From: Dipylidium caninum
Lineage: Eukaryota; Platyhelminthes; Cestoda; Cyclophyllidea; Dipylidiidae
Length of the DNA stretch: 64,000 nucleotides
Reading direction: 5' to 3'
Assembly (NCBI GenBank): GCA_017562135.1
Contig: QEYB01001385.1
Span: forward strand, 248,001-312,000
Position numbers and translations under genes: made by a program. The first letter of the stretch is position 1, and each line of letters begins with the position of its first letter. Below are positions 32,801-47,800 of the stretch, in pieces. The notes under the pieces are model-generated. The model was not told where the DNA came from. It did no database searches and saw only the letters and a list, made by a program, of their open reading frames with translations.

Positions 32801-35800
32801 CACTCAGTCGCAACACAGATCGCCAGGTCATCGCGCCATTCTGGGCACTGTGGATATAATGGTGGATATTATGTTTGTTTGTGACATTATCATTAACTTT
32901 CGCACTACCTACGTCAATAAGAATGACGAAGTAGTTTCAAATCCCAAGAAGATTGCAACGCACTATCTGAAGGGGTGGTTCCTCATCGACCTCGTCGCTG
33001 CTATCCCATTTGATGCTCTCTTCTTCCGTTCACAGGAGAAACAGGTATGTCCGTTTGTCTAGTTTTTCATTCATTCGTGATACTACCCCATTAGTCTCAT
33101 ATATACATATATGTGCTTTAGGACCGCCTTTTAAGTATTTACGTATTTCACCTAGTAAAGCCTTGTAGGCTGATGCTCATTCAGTATACAGCATTATCAC
33201 TTTATGAGTTGTTTTATCATGATAAAAAATTACATATTATTGGCTCAAAACTATTGTGGTCCCTTCTACCCCATGGTTCCCTGCTAAAGTCTTTCATTTT
33301 CCGAGAGTCTTTATTTGATTTGGTCAATGGTGCTGAAATCAGATTACCACACTAGTGGTGTCTTTGTGCAAATTTTTTTCCACCCCAAATGGCTTTATCA
33401 AGACCTATCATTAAGGTATTTACAAAGGGCTTTCAATTATTTTCACTAACAATGAAGAGAAGCTATTTTTTGGAAGTGTAATTGAAATAGCTTTACGATG
33501 GCTATAACCTACTTTCGGACTTAGTAAGTTTCTTATTGCTGTTATTGCAAGTCTCATCTCTTCCACTATTGTCAGTCAACCGGTCTTGATTGATAATTGC
33601 CTCCCTTCTTCTCTCGACTTTCAAACGTTTCAACACAATTTATTTGTATTTGGATTGTGTTTCAAGAGTTTTTTTTCCAGTCTTCTGCTAGAACCTAGAG
33701 TGGAGTTAATTTTATTGAATACTTTATTAATAAAATCCTCGAACAGACTTTTTTACCCTTATTTTGAACATTTTTAATTTTTCACTGCCCGTTATCCAAA
33801 TTTATGCGTTCATTAGCTCCCATCAATGTTTTTATCCCTTTCTAACAGGATAATTAGTGAAACAGTTACTAAAGGTAGTCAATATCTAAGATATTTTGTT
33901 TACTGCATGTTTGGTCTTCTCCTATAATTTCACCTGACGTCTTAACTTCTTTAAATTCTATTCTTCGAGTTTATTCTATTTTACTCTACTCAGTGGTCGC
34001 TCCTATTGAAAAAATATGTTGAAACGTAACCTACCAAGCCTCCTTTTCCCTGATTTATTCGAAGGAGTTTGCATTTGACTTCACTACGATAAACTTATCC
34101 GCAAATATTTTCAAATATGAAAAGTTTACACTTGATCCACATTAGTCAAATGGACATTTTTTGACCTGTCACTCAGGCAACGTTAAAGGTGGTTAAATGA
34201 TTTGACATACAATTTTTGTGCTTTATTTTCGGGGGTTTTTACAAGGTCGCTTTTTGAGAAAACTTAGTTACTCCTCTTAGCTTTATTAGGAATACTTCAT
34301 TTTAGGTTTCCTTCACAAAATTTTCTTTTAAATCCTTCCTCATGGTGTTTCTGTGACAATTTCTTAAAACAGACCCAGCTAGAAGTTGCATTAATTATTT
34401 ATCTAAATGCTTTGTTTCAACTTTTAATTTTCACCGCCTCCTACGTACCTCTTCCTCATTGTCACCTCTTATATATGTATATAGACAGTTTTTTCTTTCA
34501 TAATGTCGTCTTTGTAGACAATGAACTATCCCCAACTAGCTAATGTATTTGTCACTTTCCAATTTACTGCCCCCTGAAAACTGACAATTTTTCTTGCCTG
34601 ATAAGGACTTATCACTTCTTACTTGAGGTAGCTAATCTTCAACAATGATATTTCCCTCTTTAGTTAATCTAGCTGAGCTTTACAAATGCCAAAGGAAATT
34701 GCAAATCAGGTGAAAAAACTTTGCTTGTCAATTTGACACTTATTAAAGGTTCCAATAGACAACAAAAGCTTTCATATTTCTTTTGATTTAGGAGTCATGC
34801 AACCGATGAATAACGCAGATAGTGTTTTCATATTCCTATTTTTTTGAATTGCCATTCGCTTTTTCATTTGTATTGTTTTCCTTCTTCGAAAACTCCTTTT
34901 CTTTATCAATTCATCGTAATCACTGATAGGCGAATGTGATTTGATCAGTTTTAGAGATGTTTATTTTATAGTCTTTTTCCTTATACTCCAGTGTGAATGA
35001 TAGTTGCGCAGTTAGTCAAGATATGGTTCATTACCCATCTTCGCGACCCTCTTCGCTTTATATAGTCTGTTTTCGGTTGATTAACTGCTTTTTTTTGTAT
35101 TATGTCATCCATAGTATAGGGGGACATGGGTCTCCAATTTTCCTTGTCTTATCTCTAATCAAGATTTCCGAGTAATTTCTCTGTTTCATCGCCCCTTAGC
35201 CGCTAAAAGGAGGAATTTTAATAGTGTAAACTTTATTGGAATATTTCGAAGTCAGCGACCTACTGTAGCACAAGAAATTTTTTTGTTCCTTTTTCTTTCC
35301 AAGTGGAAGTGTGTATAAGATGAGTCAGCCTAATGTCACAGACTTAAGTACTGATGGTGTCCAGTCCTCTGTCGTTCGTAACTCTAAATTTTGACTCGAA
35401 TGAAACCGCTACACACTAATATGCGAGGAAATTTATCGCCATAAAATGAACGTGGTTCTTTAAAATTATGTGATATCTGTTAAGGATGGGGACAAAAACG
35501 GCCCGTGAGGTCAAAAAGTGGATTTTGACCTTTCCACATTTCCATCTTTCAGCCCACCGCTCTGATTGGCTTGTTGAAATCGGCTCGTCTGCTACGTCTT
35601 ATCAATGTGGCACGCAAATTGGATCGGTACTCGGAATATGGCACCGCAATTCTGGTCCTCCTCACTTCAGTCTTTGTTCTCATTGCCCACTGGTTAGCGT
35701 GCATTTGGTGAGTCATCGTTTCAGCGAAGCCTCATCAGTCTCTTTCCTTCGAAGTTGCGGTACCGTACAGTGGTGTAGGAAATAAAGTCAGAAGCGTATA

Positions 35801-38800
35801 ACCACTTGAAAACCTACTAGTGGCTTGTTTGGCATTCTAACATTCTAAAATAAAAATTACTTTCAGATGAATATGTAGAGGAACAGCACCTAACATTTTC
35901 AGTTACATATTAAATCATGCTTTCGCATTAAGTCTTAGATGAGCTAGGTTATCACTTGAGGGCTCGTCTGAAGATCACTAAGAATGTTGTTGAAGAGAAA
36001 ATAGCGTATCTTAACAATTTTGGCAGTGTGTGTATTTCAAAAATATGTTAGTTTGGTAGCTAATCGTTTAATTCATTGTATCTATTCTTAAAAGGCCACT
36101 CTCATGAATCATTTTTGTAATTAAGGGAGCATGCATCACAAGTGTTTGCTTTGAACGCAAAGAATCACCTATTTGTGGTCGTTTCATCAAAAGGAAGCTC
36201 ATAGGAAACTTTTATGCATCAAATACAGTCTAAATTATGAATATTACTCGAGTGAAAGGGAGAGTATGTTGAATTCAAATTTATATGGAACATCTTGACT
36301 TCCATCAGCAAATTATGCAGTAAATTAAGGGACTCAGGACTTAACTATGTATATTTTAACGCAAATGACCATCCATCAGTGACTTTGATGTATATTAGGC
36401 TAATCATTAGAAAACATATTCCCTACTACTTCCGTTCATGATGCCATTAAATGCAACTCCACCAAATTCTGCTAGGTTTAAAATGTAGAGCTCCCTCTGG
36501 TTCTGAGGTAATTGGGATATTTTACTTTTGGGATATATATGCTTTAATTGGGAACAGTGGTAAATAACGTAATGGAGCGCTTTCAAACGGCCTCATAATT
36601 GACGTAGCCACTTACAGTAATTTTATTTTCACATCTCATGAGCATGTTATGGGGACCAAAAGTCTGTCTGAACGCCTACATTCTATTCTCATCAGTAGTG
36701 GGACTGTCGAGATCCTAGCAGGCTATCGCCAGACCATGGGTAAATTGTCTGTGTTAGACACCTGTTCTACTAGTCTTTTTTTAGCATTTATATCTTACGT
36801 GTGATATCCACTTCTTTATGATTGTCACAGTCTAATGAGGTTAATAAATAGAGATAAAAAAAGTCCAGGAAACGTATTTGTAACGCCTGGTTTCCTACGA
36901 TTTTTTTTGATATGCCATTCAGCGACAAAAGGAGTTTTAGTTACTGAAATACTTTATTATTTGAGAGGGTATACCTCACTAAGTTTTTCGACACATTTAT
37001 TTATCTCTCATCTTATGGTCTGAATAGGTTACTCTCTTAAGTTTTTTTGGTGGAAAGATTTTTGAGTATCCTTATAATAACCTTGGCTTTGTTCTCCAAC
37101 ACTTGGGTCTTTGGATAATACATGGAAATGATTGCGTAAGATCATTATGGGTCTAAATTTCCCTGGACTTCTCTTTACATCATATTGCTTTCGTGGCAAA
37201 AACTTATTAGGTTGTCCTGCAGACAACTGTCTGCATTGCCACTTTTTCAGTTGCCGATATTTTAACAAATGATTTTCACTCATCGATTGTGAAACTTGTG
37301 CTTCAAAATATTTTGTTTATCACGATTAGGGTGTACTAAATTCTTATCGAAATCTTGAGACTATGAGAAGGTCTTTGATAAACAATGGAAAACTACCCTC
37401 CATATGCCCATGCCATCGAAAAATTCAATACATGTTTTGCATTCCAACAAATGAATACTTTTGGTAAAACTCGTGAACATGTTTTTGTGGTGGTGTCGTT
37501 AAAGTGGAAGATAAGCAGCAACCTTGGTATGTCTTTGACGAATTATCGTTAAAATGTGTTTTTATCTCTGTTCTTAATTTTATACCAACACTGACCTTTA
37601 AGTCGTCCTGTTCAGTAAATGGGTGCCTTGCTTTTTGTCCTTCTTACCGTTTTGTGGGGTCGTTTTGACGCTCTATTTGATTATAATTGATTGCGGAGTG
37701 GAAATACTATTACCACACCGGCTTCGCCTCATAGCGAGATAGTATTTGAACGTGATTGCCAAATGTCATGTCTTCTTCTGGGGCGAATCCCTAAAGAAGG
37801 ATTCGTAGACAATGTCGTCCTTAAAGTCTGGCTGATGTTGTTGTTGTTGTTGAATAACACTTCGTATGCAAATTGCTTCCCATATAACGCTTCACCCTAA
37901 GGTAAACTAAAAAGAAAAAGATCGTATCCTTAAGTTATGGTAATAAATCCCTAACAAACGCGCCACTAAGTACTTTCTTGGAGACCTTCATTCATTCTAT
38001 TTTGCAGCCCTTCCACCATCACTTATTGTTCAAAGTTCGGTGCCGTATTTTCTACCATTTGACTCTTCTCGGTCCTTAGTTCTTTTAAATTTAGTCATCC
38101 AATAATATGACCACATGGGGAATCGTGGACGAAATTTATCCCATGTTTAGTAAAATGTTACTGTCACTGTTTCCAGAGACCAGACGAATCACAGGATACG
38201 AGAAAGACTTGTGTATTTTGATAGAGCATCAACCGAGGTATTAATCTACTACACTTGCAACTGCGGAGATGTTACTACTTTTAAGCCTTCGATAAAATAC
38301 GAACTAAAAGCCTTGATCTTATGATATTGACTCCTGCATCTTTAATTTCTGTCTCAAGGTATGCAATCGGCAACGCAGAACACCAGCATAGCTCAACAAA
38401 GATAGGATGGTTGGCGACCCTGGCGGGACAGACGCGGCAGTTCTACAACGAGAGTCCCTGCAGCGGACCAACTCTGCAGACGAAGTACATCACCGCGCTT
38501 TACTTTACCTTCTCCAGCCTCACCTCCATCGGTTTTGGCAATGTCAGCCCCAACACCAATGCAGAAAAGATATTCTCCATTGTGGTTATGCTTGTTGGGT
38601 GTAAGTCATGATGCTTCCCTCGTTTGCTTCTATTCTTTTTTGTTTGAATTTTTCTATTTCTCACCGCTTTTTATGTCCACACAAATGAGGAAGTTTTTCT
38701 CGTAGTACTTGGGTTTCTAATAGATCAGAGTGATGTGACCAGGGCCTCATATCGTTGTCTCTATCCGCAGCAAATTCTAATTTCCTTGGTTAATGAATTG

Positions 38801-41800
38801 ATCAGACTTTCAGTGAAATTTATTTACATTTACATCAATAAATGTTTTTTTGTGTGTGGAGGAGTTTACCTTGCTAAAGTACTAAGGATATTACGGAAAT
38901 TGGTCCGTCCAAATGTGTGCTATTTCTGGTTTATTTACAGAGAAATTGAGTTTTCCAGCCTTTTGTATATTATTACGTCGTTATTATCGAATGGCGCAGG
39001 TTAAATGGTCCAGTTTGTGAACTCGACAACGGCTTTCTTCTGCCCCACTGCGTTCTCGTCATAAATGGACATTGACATCTAAAAATGCTTAGTTAATATA
39101 ATTGACTGTTATGTTAATCATCAAAGAAGAGTAAAATTGCGTCTTTTGTCCATACCCACTATAACGTAGCGAAAAAAAATCTATTTCAATATGGTCTTTT
39201 TTTCCTTTCTTATCCATCCTAATTTCGTTTTGATTGAATAGTCAGGATCAGCTATAATTTATTCCTATCTATATACCACAGGCTTTTATTCGCTTGTCAA
39301 TAGATCACTTTGCTCAAAGTTTTTTTCTGGAAATTATTCGAAATTGCTTTTTTTCCTTTTGGTGAGGCTCTCCACTGTTACTTCTGATCGAAGTTTTTAA
39401 TAGTTCTTTTGAATCATCCTTTCAAGACATTGCATGGGTTTCCGATGCATTTTACATCTTGTTCCTGCTTCAGTTGCCCTCCAAAGCTGCGTCTGTGAGA
39501 AACAGTCTGAAAGGATCTAGCTTTCTAATGCCTGAGGCTTTGCCTTTCCTTATTGCTTTTATTTGCCTTCTCGACACATGTAATAACAGGTGGTAAAAAG
39601 TAGTCATTTTTCATTGGATTTCTTCAATTCCTTTTTCCCTTTCATAAACATCTGAGTGTCACAGCGGCTGGTCTAGATTTATTCTTTATCAGGAGTTCAA
39701 TTTCTGTTTCCCATCTTAAAATACCATTTCATTTCTCAATAGCATATCAAACTATTTGACTCTTAAGAATCCACGGGTTTTATCCCTTTTCTTCTTCCCT
39801 AAGTTCCCGGTCGTTCTAGTCTAATGGAGTTTCGGCATAGATCACTCGAATTCTCTTCCCATTTTGCTGGTTATGTTATATGAACTTGAGTCTAAGTAGT
39901 TGGATCCTAGATTGAAGTTGTGGGTTTTTCGAGGTCTCCGTTAATCGCCTCTCATACCGGTTTGAATGTTATGTTAATATTCCCGTTTCCCCCCTAAACT
40001 TGCATGCAGAGTCAGAGATAACGGCCGTAGTTTGTACTCGTTTGTGTTGTCAGGCTTACATATAGGAAAGCTTTTCTATGTTTGACTTACAAAGACTCAT
40101 TTTTCGTCCACAATATCCTTCTTCTTTAAGTAGGATATAATGAAGTTAACTAGTTCTTTCGAATTCTAAGATGAATATTTTGAGTATCAACTTGAGCTTA
40201 TGGTATTTCAAGCGGATTTTCTTACCCATAATTGAAGGCATTTGTAGTGTTTGACAATTTTTTATCTGTAAATCATAAACTCACCTATCTGCTGATAAAT
40301 TTCAGTCACTTATCCTAACCATCTTGATACTATTATGTGGAGCTTCGAGGGAAACGGACAGTCGAATGTTAGGGTCCCGAGCCGTACATGTTTCATAGTA
40401 TATCAGGGTCTCATCTCTATTCTAATTTAAATAACATCTTTTTTAATCATGTTAACTTTGGGGGTAACAGCTGCTCCAAATGCCATATGTCCTTCCAAAG
40501 TAAGTACGAACATTCCTTCTATCATTTGCTTGACAAATTTGTTTATTGTTTGATGCTGGATATATCATATGAGGAGTTGTATGTCCATGCAAATATCGGA
40601 CACTTGTACGCAGTTTACAGGGTTCTATCAAAGAGATGAGTTTTGGTGTTTTTATATTCAGAAGTTGTCTCATGTTTACAGACGCAGACTACCATCGCTT
40701 AACCCAATTTATGATGAGTCTATCTTAATTTAGTGCACTTTCCTCATCTGGTATTCTTTGAGCGATGTTTGAGAATAGAAATCTTAGAAAGGTTAAAATT
40801 GAGATTTTTATATCTACTCTCGATTCCTAAGATTAAAAAAAGATTCCGTTTTTTTAAAAGTCTCTTTTATCTACATAGCTGGTGGTGGTTTTATCAGGTT
40901 CCTCTTTTTTGCTGCCGTCCAGCCCTGATGTATGCCAGCATCTTCGGAAATGTGAGTGCTATCATTCAACGCCTTTACAGCGGTACTGCACGATACCACG
41001 CCCAAATGCTGCGCATCAAGGAGTTCATCCGATTCCATCAAATCCCGGGGCCGCTGCGACAAAGGCTAGAGGAGTACTTCATTCACGCTTGGGCTTACAC
41101 CTACGGCATTGATATGACCGTAGTCCAACGCTCCTTCCCCGAATGCCTTCAGTCTGACATTTGCATGCATGTTTACAAGACTATGCTCAAAGCGACTCGG
41201 GCGTTTGAGGGTTAGTTTATTCTAGTTTTATCCACTTTTGGAATACATACCTTCTAGTTTTATCCACTTTTGGAATACATACCTTCATTCGTTTTTATCT
41301 TCTCGAACATTTAGATAAAACTCTTTGAGATCCCACCTAATTTTTACACGGAAACAGTTGATAGGCTTACTTGTATGTATGTTTCGCAGCAAATATACTT
41401 TTGCTTGGTTATACGACCCAGCTTACTTGGTCCCGAATTTCTCCCGTCATTTAAAATTGACCTTTGTGATCACTTTTGGCTTTAGAGTTGTTCTAATATG
41501 ATGTCCTAATATGGTTAATGTTTAAGTGTTTTTTATCTGTCGAATAAAATGCAAAGAATGCAGTCTAACGGAGGGTTATGTCAATTTTGATCTCTAGGAA
41601 ATCCTTTTGTTACTATTTCTTGAAGTGGTTATGCAGCGTTGGACGAATTATGTAACAGTGGACTAGCCTTGATAGTGATAGGATTGGATCGGATGTGAGT
41701 GACTTTGACTATGATTAGACTTAAAAGGGCTTTCGAACGAAATTAAACACCGTTTTGGTGAAATGTTTTCAGGCGTCGGAGTTGTGAGTAGAAATTGAAG

Positions 41801-44800
41801 ATGTGGATGGCTTAATTGGAACAAAATTATTAAACTTCATGGACAAAGTAACTGTTTATCTAAGTCACACCTACTTTAGCATTAGCTTTATGAGAAGCAA
41901 ATAATTTTTGGTGTTGGTACTATTTTGTTAGCGGCCTTAGGAAATTACGGTATCACTTGCTTAGAACTTTTACTTTCGTGAATTTTTGACTATGGCAATG
42001 CATTTCCGTTTGTTGAAATTTCTTTAAATTACGGAAACAGCCTGCGTTTGCTGTATTTATTACAAAGTTTTGATACTAGAGTAAATACCTAACAGCAGTC
42101 AGATATCTTATTTACTTCAAACTATATCTAACGGTGTTTGTTCAATTTAATGCATTATCTGGGAATGGGTTTTTTCGGTCGCTTTTCTATTTTAACTGTA
42201 ACTGGCTCTTCGGTGGTTTTAACTTTTATTCTCGTTCTTTTTGTAATTTCAGTAAGTGCATATCTACTGCTTTGGGTACATTCATTAAAGCGAAACAAAA
42301 TTGTGAGATGATTGTCAAACCCACGCACTTCAGTGCATTACAATCGGTGATTACCAAGGCGACTCTTGTTGCAATGGGGTGTCGATACTTTCTTCAACAA
42401 TTAAATTGCAGGCATTTCTTTTCAACTTGTTAACTTCACGTTTTCTACGAAGTCTAATGTTAATTTTAGTTTGGTTTGAAAATGCAATGTAAGGTGTCTA
42501 TCAATCCGATGGGGAATTGCACGACCCCCAATTAGGACTAAAAATCGCTATGATCATTTTTCCCGTATAAACGCATCCTTTGTACTTTGTTCATATTTTA
42601 TCCTACTACTATTTTGTCAATCCAATACTTTCTCCTTTTTACTGCCTTAATCTTCTCCACCTTCAAGCATTCAAGACGTATATCCAAAGTACAAAAGTCC
42701 TGAAATTTTTGACGCCATAATCAGTATTATTAAGCAAGGGAAGCAACTCCTCAATTGCCTTTAAAGTAGAACGAATAAGGGCTTTTCTCAAGTAATTACA
42801 TCTTGTCATTTATCTGTGATAAATTTGTAATTATCGCCCACGACACTTTCTATTTGACAATGCTACAAAGCCACTGGGATGACTATAAGCCGTTTTCTTT
42901 GCGCCCCCAAATTGCCCTTTGCAAAAGAAATCCACCCTCTTAATCATTGTTTTTGTTTTATACTACGGGACTCTGTTTCTCTTACATCTTCCTCTAATTA
43001 ATAGACATCGTCTCATCAGACGGCTTAGTACTAAATAGTGCAAGGTGGATACTTCCGCCCCGCCTATGCAAGTCTTGGGGCCTGTGCTTGGGCTAGTCGG
43101 TCAACCGGCTGGTCATGCGGACGACAGAATGGGAGGTGCTAAGCCAAGCTGTGTTAGGACATTCGTTGATTACTTCACCTGTTTTCCTGCCACATGGCGT
43201 CCTATCAACCATAAGCTGAGTACTTATGATATTGCCTTCCCCATCATTCGCCCCCAAAGCAGCCGCTTTTATGAACCACTACCTATGATAAGTTGAAACA
43301 GATGAAAGAGGCAGTTTGCACTTCCGGTCGAAATGTCTTTTTAATAAAATTCATGTAGAGATGTGCAAAGCTAATAACCGTTGCCTTTGCCTTGAAACTA
43401 ATTTAATACCGTTTGATTTTTTAAGGCTGACGCAAAGTAGATGTCATTTTTTTATTTGCACACACTTGCCGTTGGTTGAACATTCGAGTATCTATTCATT
43501 TTAAAGCCAAAGACCATTATAAACCATATGATTTACTATAAGTGGGAAGAAGGACTTGGAAATCGTACCCGTATGGTATGTCTAACATTCAAATGTTGTC
43601 GTCAAGATGGTTTACATATAACTGGCGGAAAAACGGCCTATTAGCCCATTTATTTAGATCTATTTGGAAGAAAAATTAAGTGGTTGGGCGGCTTTCGAAA
43701 GTGGTTTAATCCGTGAGGTATTTTAAGCGCTCTCATTTTACTTTGACGAGCCGTTTCATTCAAATACTTGCATGTTATCTTCGTATTCGAGATGGGGATG
43801 ATAAAAGATGGTATTCAAATTTTAACTTTTGATTTTATTGCGATAGCTAGTCAATGGCCGATGTGTTGAAGGACGCCAGATGATGAGATTGCATAAAAAC
43901 ATTCTATGGAAATAGTAAAGACTGTTAAGTGAGCATTTTCACCGTCTTGATCGCAGTTCTATGAACGTTAACGGATTATTTTTGAACGTGTACTGTAAGT
44001 TAAATGTATTAAATGGATTTAAGTTCAAGGCGGCGCACTTTGAGGATCCAAAAGTGGCGTAAACAGGGCCAACATGTGCAAGTCGATTTAATTTATGAAG
44101 GCACTTTTGTTACCTTAAGGGAGGAGATTTGCTTTCGACACTTCTATCGGGTAGCACTGATAGATCTCCAATACGTTTGAGTGTAAAAGCTGAGTACTCA
44201 AATCGCAGGTATTCTCAAATGAATAAAGGGACCACATCGAAAGAAGTTTTACTGATGCCACTTGGCAACAGCTGACTTGTTTTGTGGTCTTTCTGGTTTG
44301 ATGAATTTGCTCCTGATTAGAAGTGTAACTTAGCCCTGAACTGGGCATTCGGATGTCGAACATCCTTCACAAAATGCTCTCATCGAACTAATGTGAGTGG
44401 TTTTCATTGAAGACTTAAATTAAAAAAGTTATTACAGCTTGGTGTTACAAGTAAGCTCAGCTGTCAATGACCTGCTCCACAGAAACAATATGGCTTTTGC
44501 TGGAATTTCATTGGAAATCTTAGCTAATTTCTCGTATCCTTGAAGGTGCGAAATCAAAACCAACATCTCCCCCTCTGGCACTTATTTCCTAATTGTTGTG
44601 TTGACAACTGCTTTAAACTGATTATTGGTATATTTTGGAGAGGGTGTCAACACATGTGTATGTCTTCCATTTTATTAACATAAACAAGTATATGGCCTGC
44701 CTTTTAGTAGGTTGTTTTTTCGTTTCACCCTTCAAAAATGTCAAAATGTAGAGTGCGCAAGCTCTGCCACAGTTGTTTAATGCCGTTTACCAGGCAAATG

Positions 44801-47800
44801 GGCCCCTCCTATTCCAATACGCCTATTTGCTTCGAATTCACTGTTTTTGGAAAAGATTTCGGTCCCGTTCGTTTTTACTCTATTGCAGTGTTCTGTGTCA
44901 TTTTTTGAGGTAGTAATGTTTGGCATCAATTGGAACTTTGCGAGAGTGGGATTTGCAGATATTCATGTGCCTGTGATGGCAACTGGTTTTTACAGCTGTT
45001 TACTTTCCCACGTAAGTATATCACGGTTTCGATATTTATTGTTCTACCTTTAACATGGTTCCACAGGTTAAGGCTTAACGCCACGAATGCTGAACGTCCT
45101 CTCCCCTTCCTTTTAACTTCACATTAGCGGCATTCCTTTTTTGTTGAAATACCAGCTATGTGAGGCTCTGTCTCTGAATTCTTTTTATCTTCACTTGTTT
45201 GATGACTTGGCATCGTTGTGATAAATCATTGTTTGCTTGTTTATTCAGCCGCTGGGTTATTATCTGTGTTTGTTTACTCCCCTTATTTGCGGATGGTGGT
45301 GTGTGCTTATGTATGTTACGACATTTGTGCATTGAGGGATTCCATATGTACCATCTGTGCTTCCTTCTCTGCATACACCCATGCGGTCTTCCGTGAGACT
45401 CCTAGGAACTGGAATTCTTTTCCCGCAAACCACTTGACTCCGTATTTCAGGTCAGGTCTTTTAACTTATTCAAATGTCCCTTACGGTGTCATTTTGGGTT
45501 TTTGCAAACATCGTCAAGTGATAAAGAACTGTGTATTCAATGTATGACTTGACATCTCTTGCGAGATCCAGCATTGATACTATTGTTACTGATGATCGAC
45601 GACCCGATTTTAGAGACGGAGACAGTGATGTTAGACCCGTATGGCGTACTTGAAAAGTTTGTGTTAAATTTTCCACTAAGGTGTACTCTCAGGTGACTTT
45701 CGTGTCAAGTGAGTCACTTGCCTAATATTCGCTGCCTTGTTTCTGTGGTTGAAGTCGGCATATCAATAACGTTTTAATTTACCACTGTTTTTGATCAACC
45801 AGAGAGCGATGGCTTTTTGAAATGCCGCGACTTTATGAATTGGTTCGCCTATTCTAAAACAATCTCTTTTAAATTATTCAAACGCCTTTTTATCTTAGGT
45901 AACTAGCGTTTCAATGCAATGGCTGTGATGAAATTATCAATGGTATGCAGTTGAGCAGAACTTTTTATGTATCTGTGCTATTGGCATACTGCAGCGCTGC
46001 CTAAAATTTTCACTTCAAAGTGTATTTTCATGTATCGCTACTTCCACTTTGGCGCCGCCTACCAGATGACACTTCGGAGAATTGACAGCTACCAGTCTGA
46101 GGTGTATTTCATAAGCAATTTCCATGTTTCCATTAATTAATCAGGTTGCATCATTCGTGACCAGGCAAAGTCCTCTTTGTAAATTGTATTGCATATCGTC
46201 TTGATGGTAGGTTACTGAGATTCATCTTTTGGACTGCAATTGTCGTCGTATCCCTCATTCTCTTCGTTAAGTTTTCTCTTGTGAAGATGTTAGCTGAAGT
46301 ATTCAAAGTAGAAATTCAACTTAAACCATCTTTACTCTCGATGATGATCCCGTTGATATGTCAGCTGCTTTTTTATCGAATCTAACTCCATTAATATATT
46401 TTTTTGTTTAGTCTTGGTACTTGTTCATCCGCTCTTCTGAATCGCCCATCACAGTATAGTCGGTACTTAAATAACCAGGCATGAGCCAAAAGCGGTGATC
46501 ACATAGCAAATTTCCAAATAGGTGGGAAAGTTTCAAGTCTATCTGTCAGTAGAATTTCAGTCATTTCAAATTTGGAATCTTTTTGTCAACTGTAAGGTCC
46601 CTCGCAGTGGAACGCTGATTATTGTCACTAAATTGTTTACGATCAAGATCCTCTTGGAGATGTAAAATAAATGATTGGTCACGAGCAAAAATTGAAGTAC
46701 TAACGGAAGTAAAAGGACTCCCTTGATTTTAAGATAGTGAAATTACAGCTGGAGTTAGAAAAGCCTTAGTATTCGATGAGAAATCATATAAATACTCTCA
46801 GAGGTTAGTAGTGGCTGCTTTGCCTTTACTCTATCGTTCATCACCTGCATAAAAGGCATTTTTACGCACTTCTGTCATCCGAAAATGATTTTCATTGAGT
46901 AAACTTTATCTACCCAGGTATTCAGGTCACTCTTAAGGATAAAGTACAGCGTTTTAAGATTTCTACATCAATAATGTAAGTGATTTTGATATCGGGGTTT
47001 TTCTCGCAAAACTATGAGACGTACTTTCTTCACTGATTGTTGATAATGATCTCTTTTTCCCCACTCTTGCGTCTGCCACAGGTCCTGTCAGGGAGACCCC
47101 TGTGGATTTGCTCTAGCAAGTGGTGTTTTGCAAGCTTTATTCTTTATTTTAAGCCCAATCTGTCAGTGCTTTGGTGCAATTCGGTGCCAAAAGTGGTGAT
47201 AGACTTATCGTTAGGCAAAGTTTCGTGATCACGACTTCAAATGACCTATGGGTCTTTTTTAGTGTGCTTTTCAGATTAATTTATTAAATTCTTTAGCGTT
47301 TCTTTTTATAAAGCTGTCCTCAGCAACCCTTCCAGGCTAATGGGAAGAGGTTGTGGTTATCTCGATTTCAAACGCGCTTGTTGGGCTGTAGTATTTTGCG
47401 TGAGTGATGTTGAAATTTTTGCTGTAACATTAACTCGCCTGATTTATGAACGTCCCAACTGTGAATGAGGGTCGTGAAATGAACTGTGCACGGGTATGAG
47501 AAGTGCAATTAACAATCGTAATCCACTCTAATGACAATTATGAATTGCTTATCAAAGAGCTAATGAGTCGCTGTTAAAATTGCACTGGGCGATATTTGGT
47601 ATCGTTTCTTGTCTGCCCCTTGTTAGCCCTGCAGTGCATCTGTTGTTTGGGAGGCCTGAACTTTTGAATGGGCTTACTTTAGCTCCTACGATGAAGAACT
47701 TAGTTTATTTTAAGTTCTTTTGGAAGCTGAAGCTCAGTAGCCGAGTACTTATATGCCTTCTTTTACTGGAATGTGTTTTACCTTTTAATCTCTCCTCATC

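Noticed and set aside
43045..43296. 83-codon open frame in ERG intron 8
   Set aside because: Follows the GC-rich patch; no domain and no clear splice sites. Reported only as a composition anomaly.
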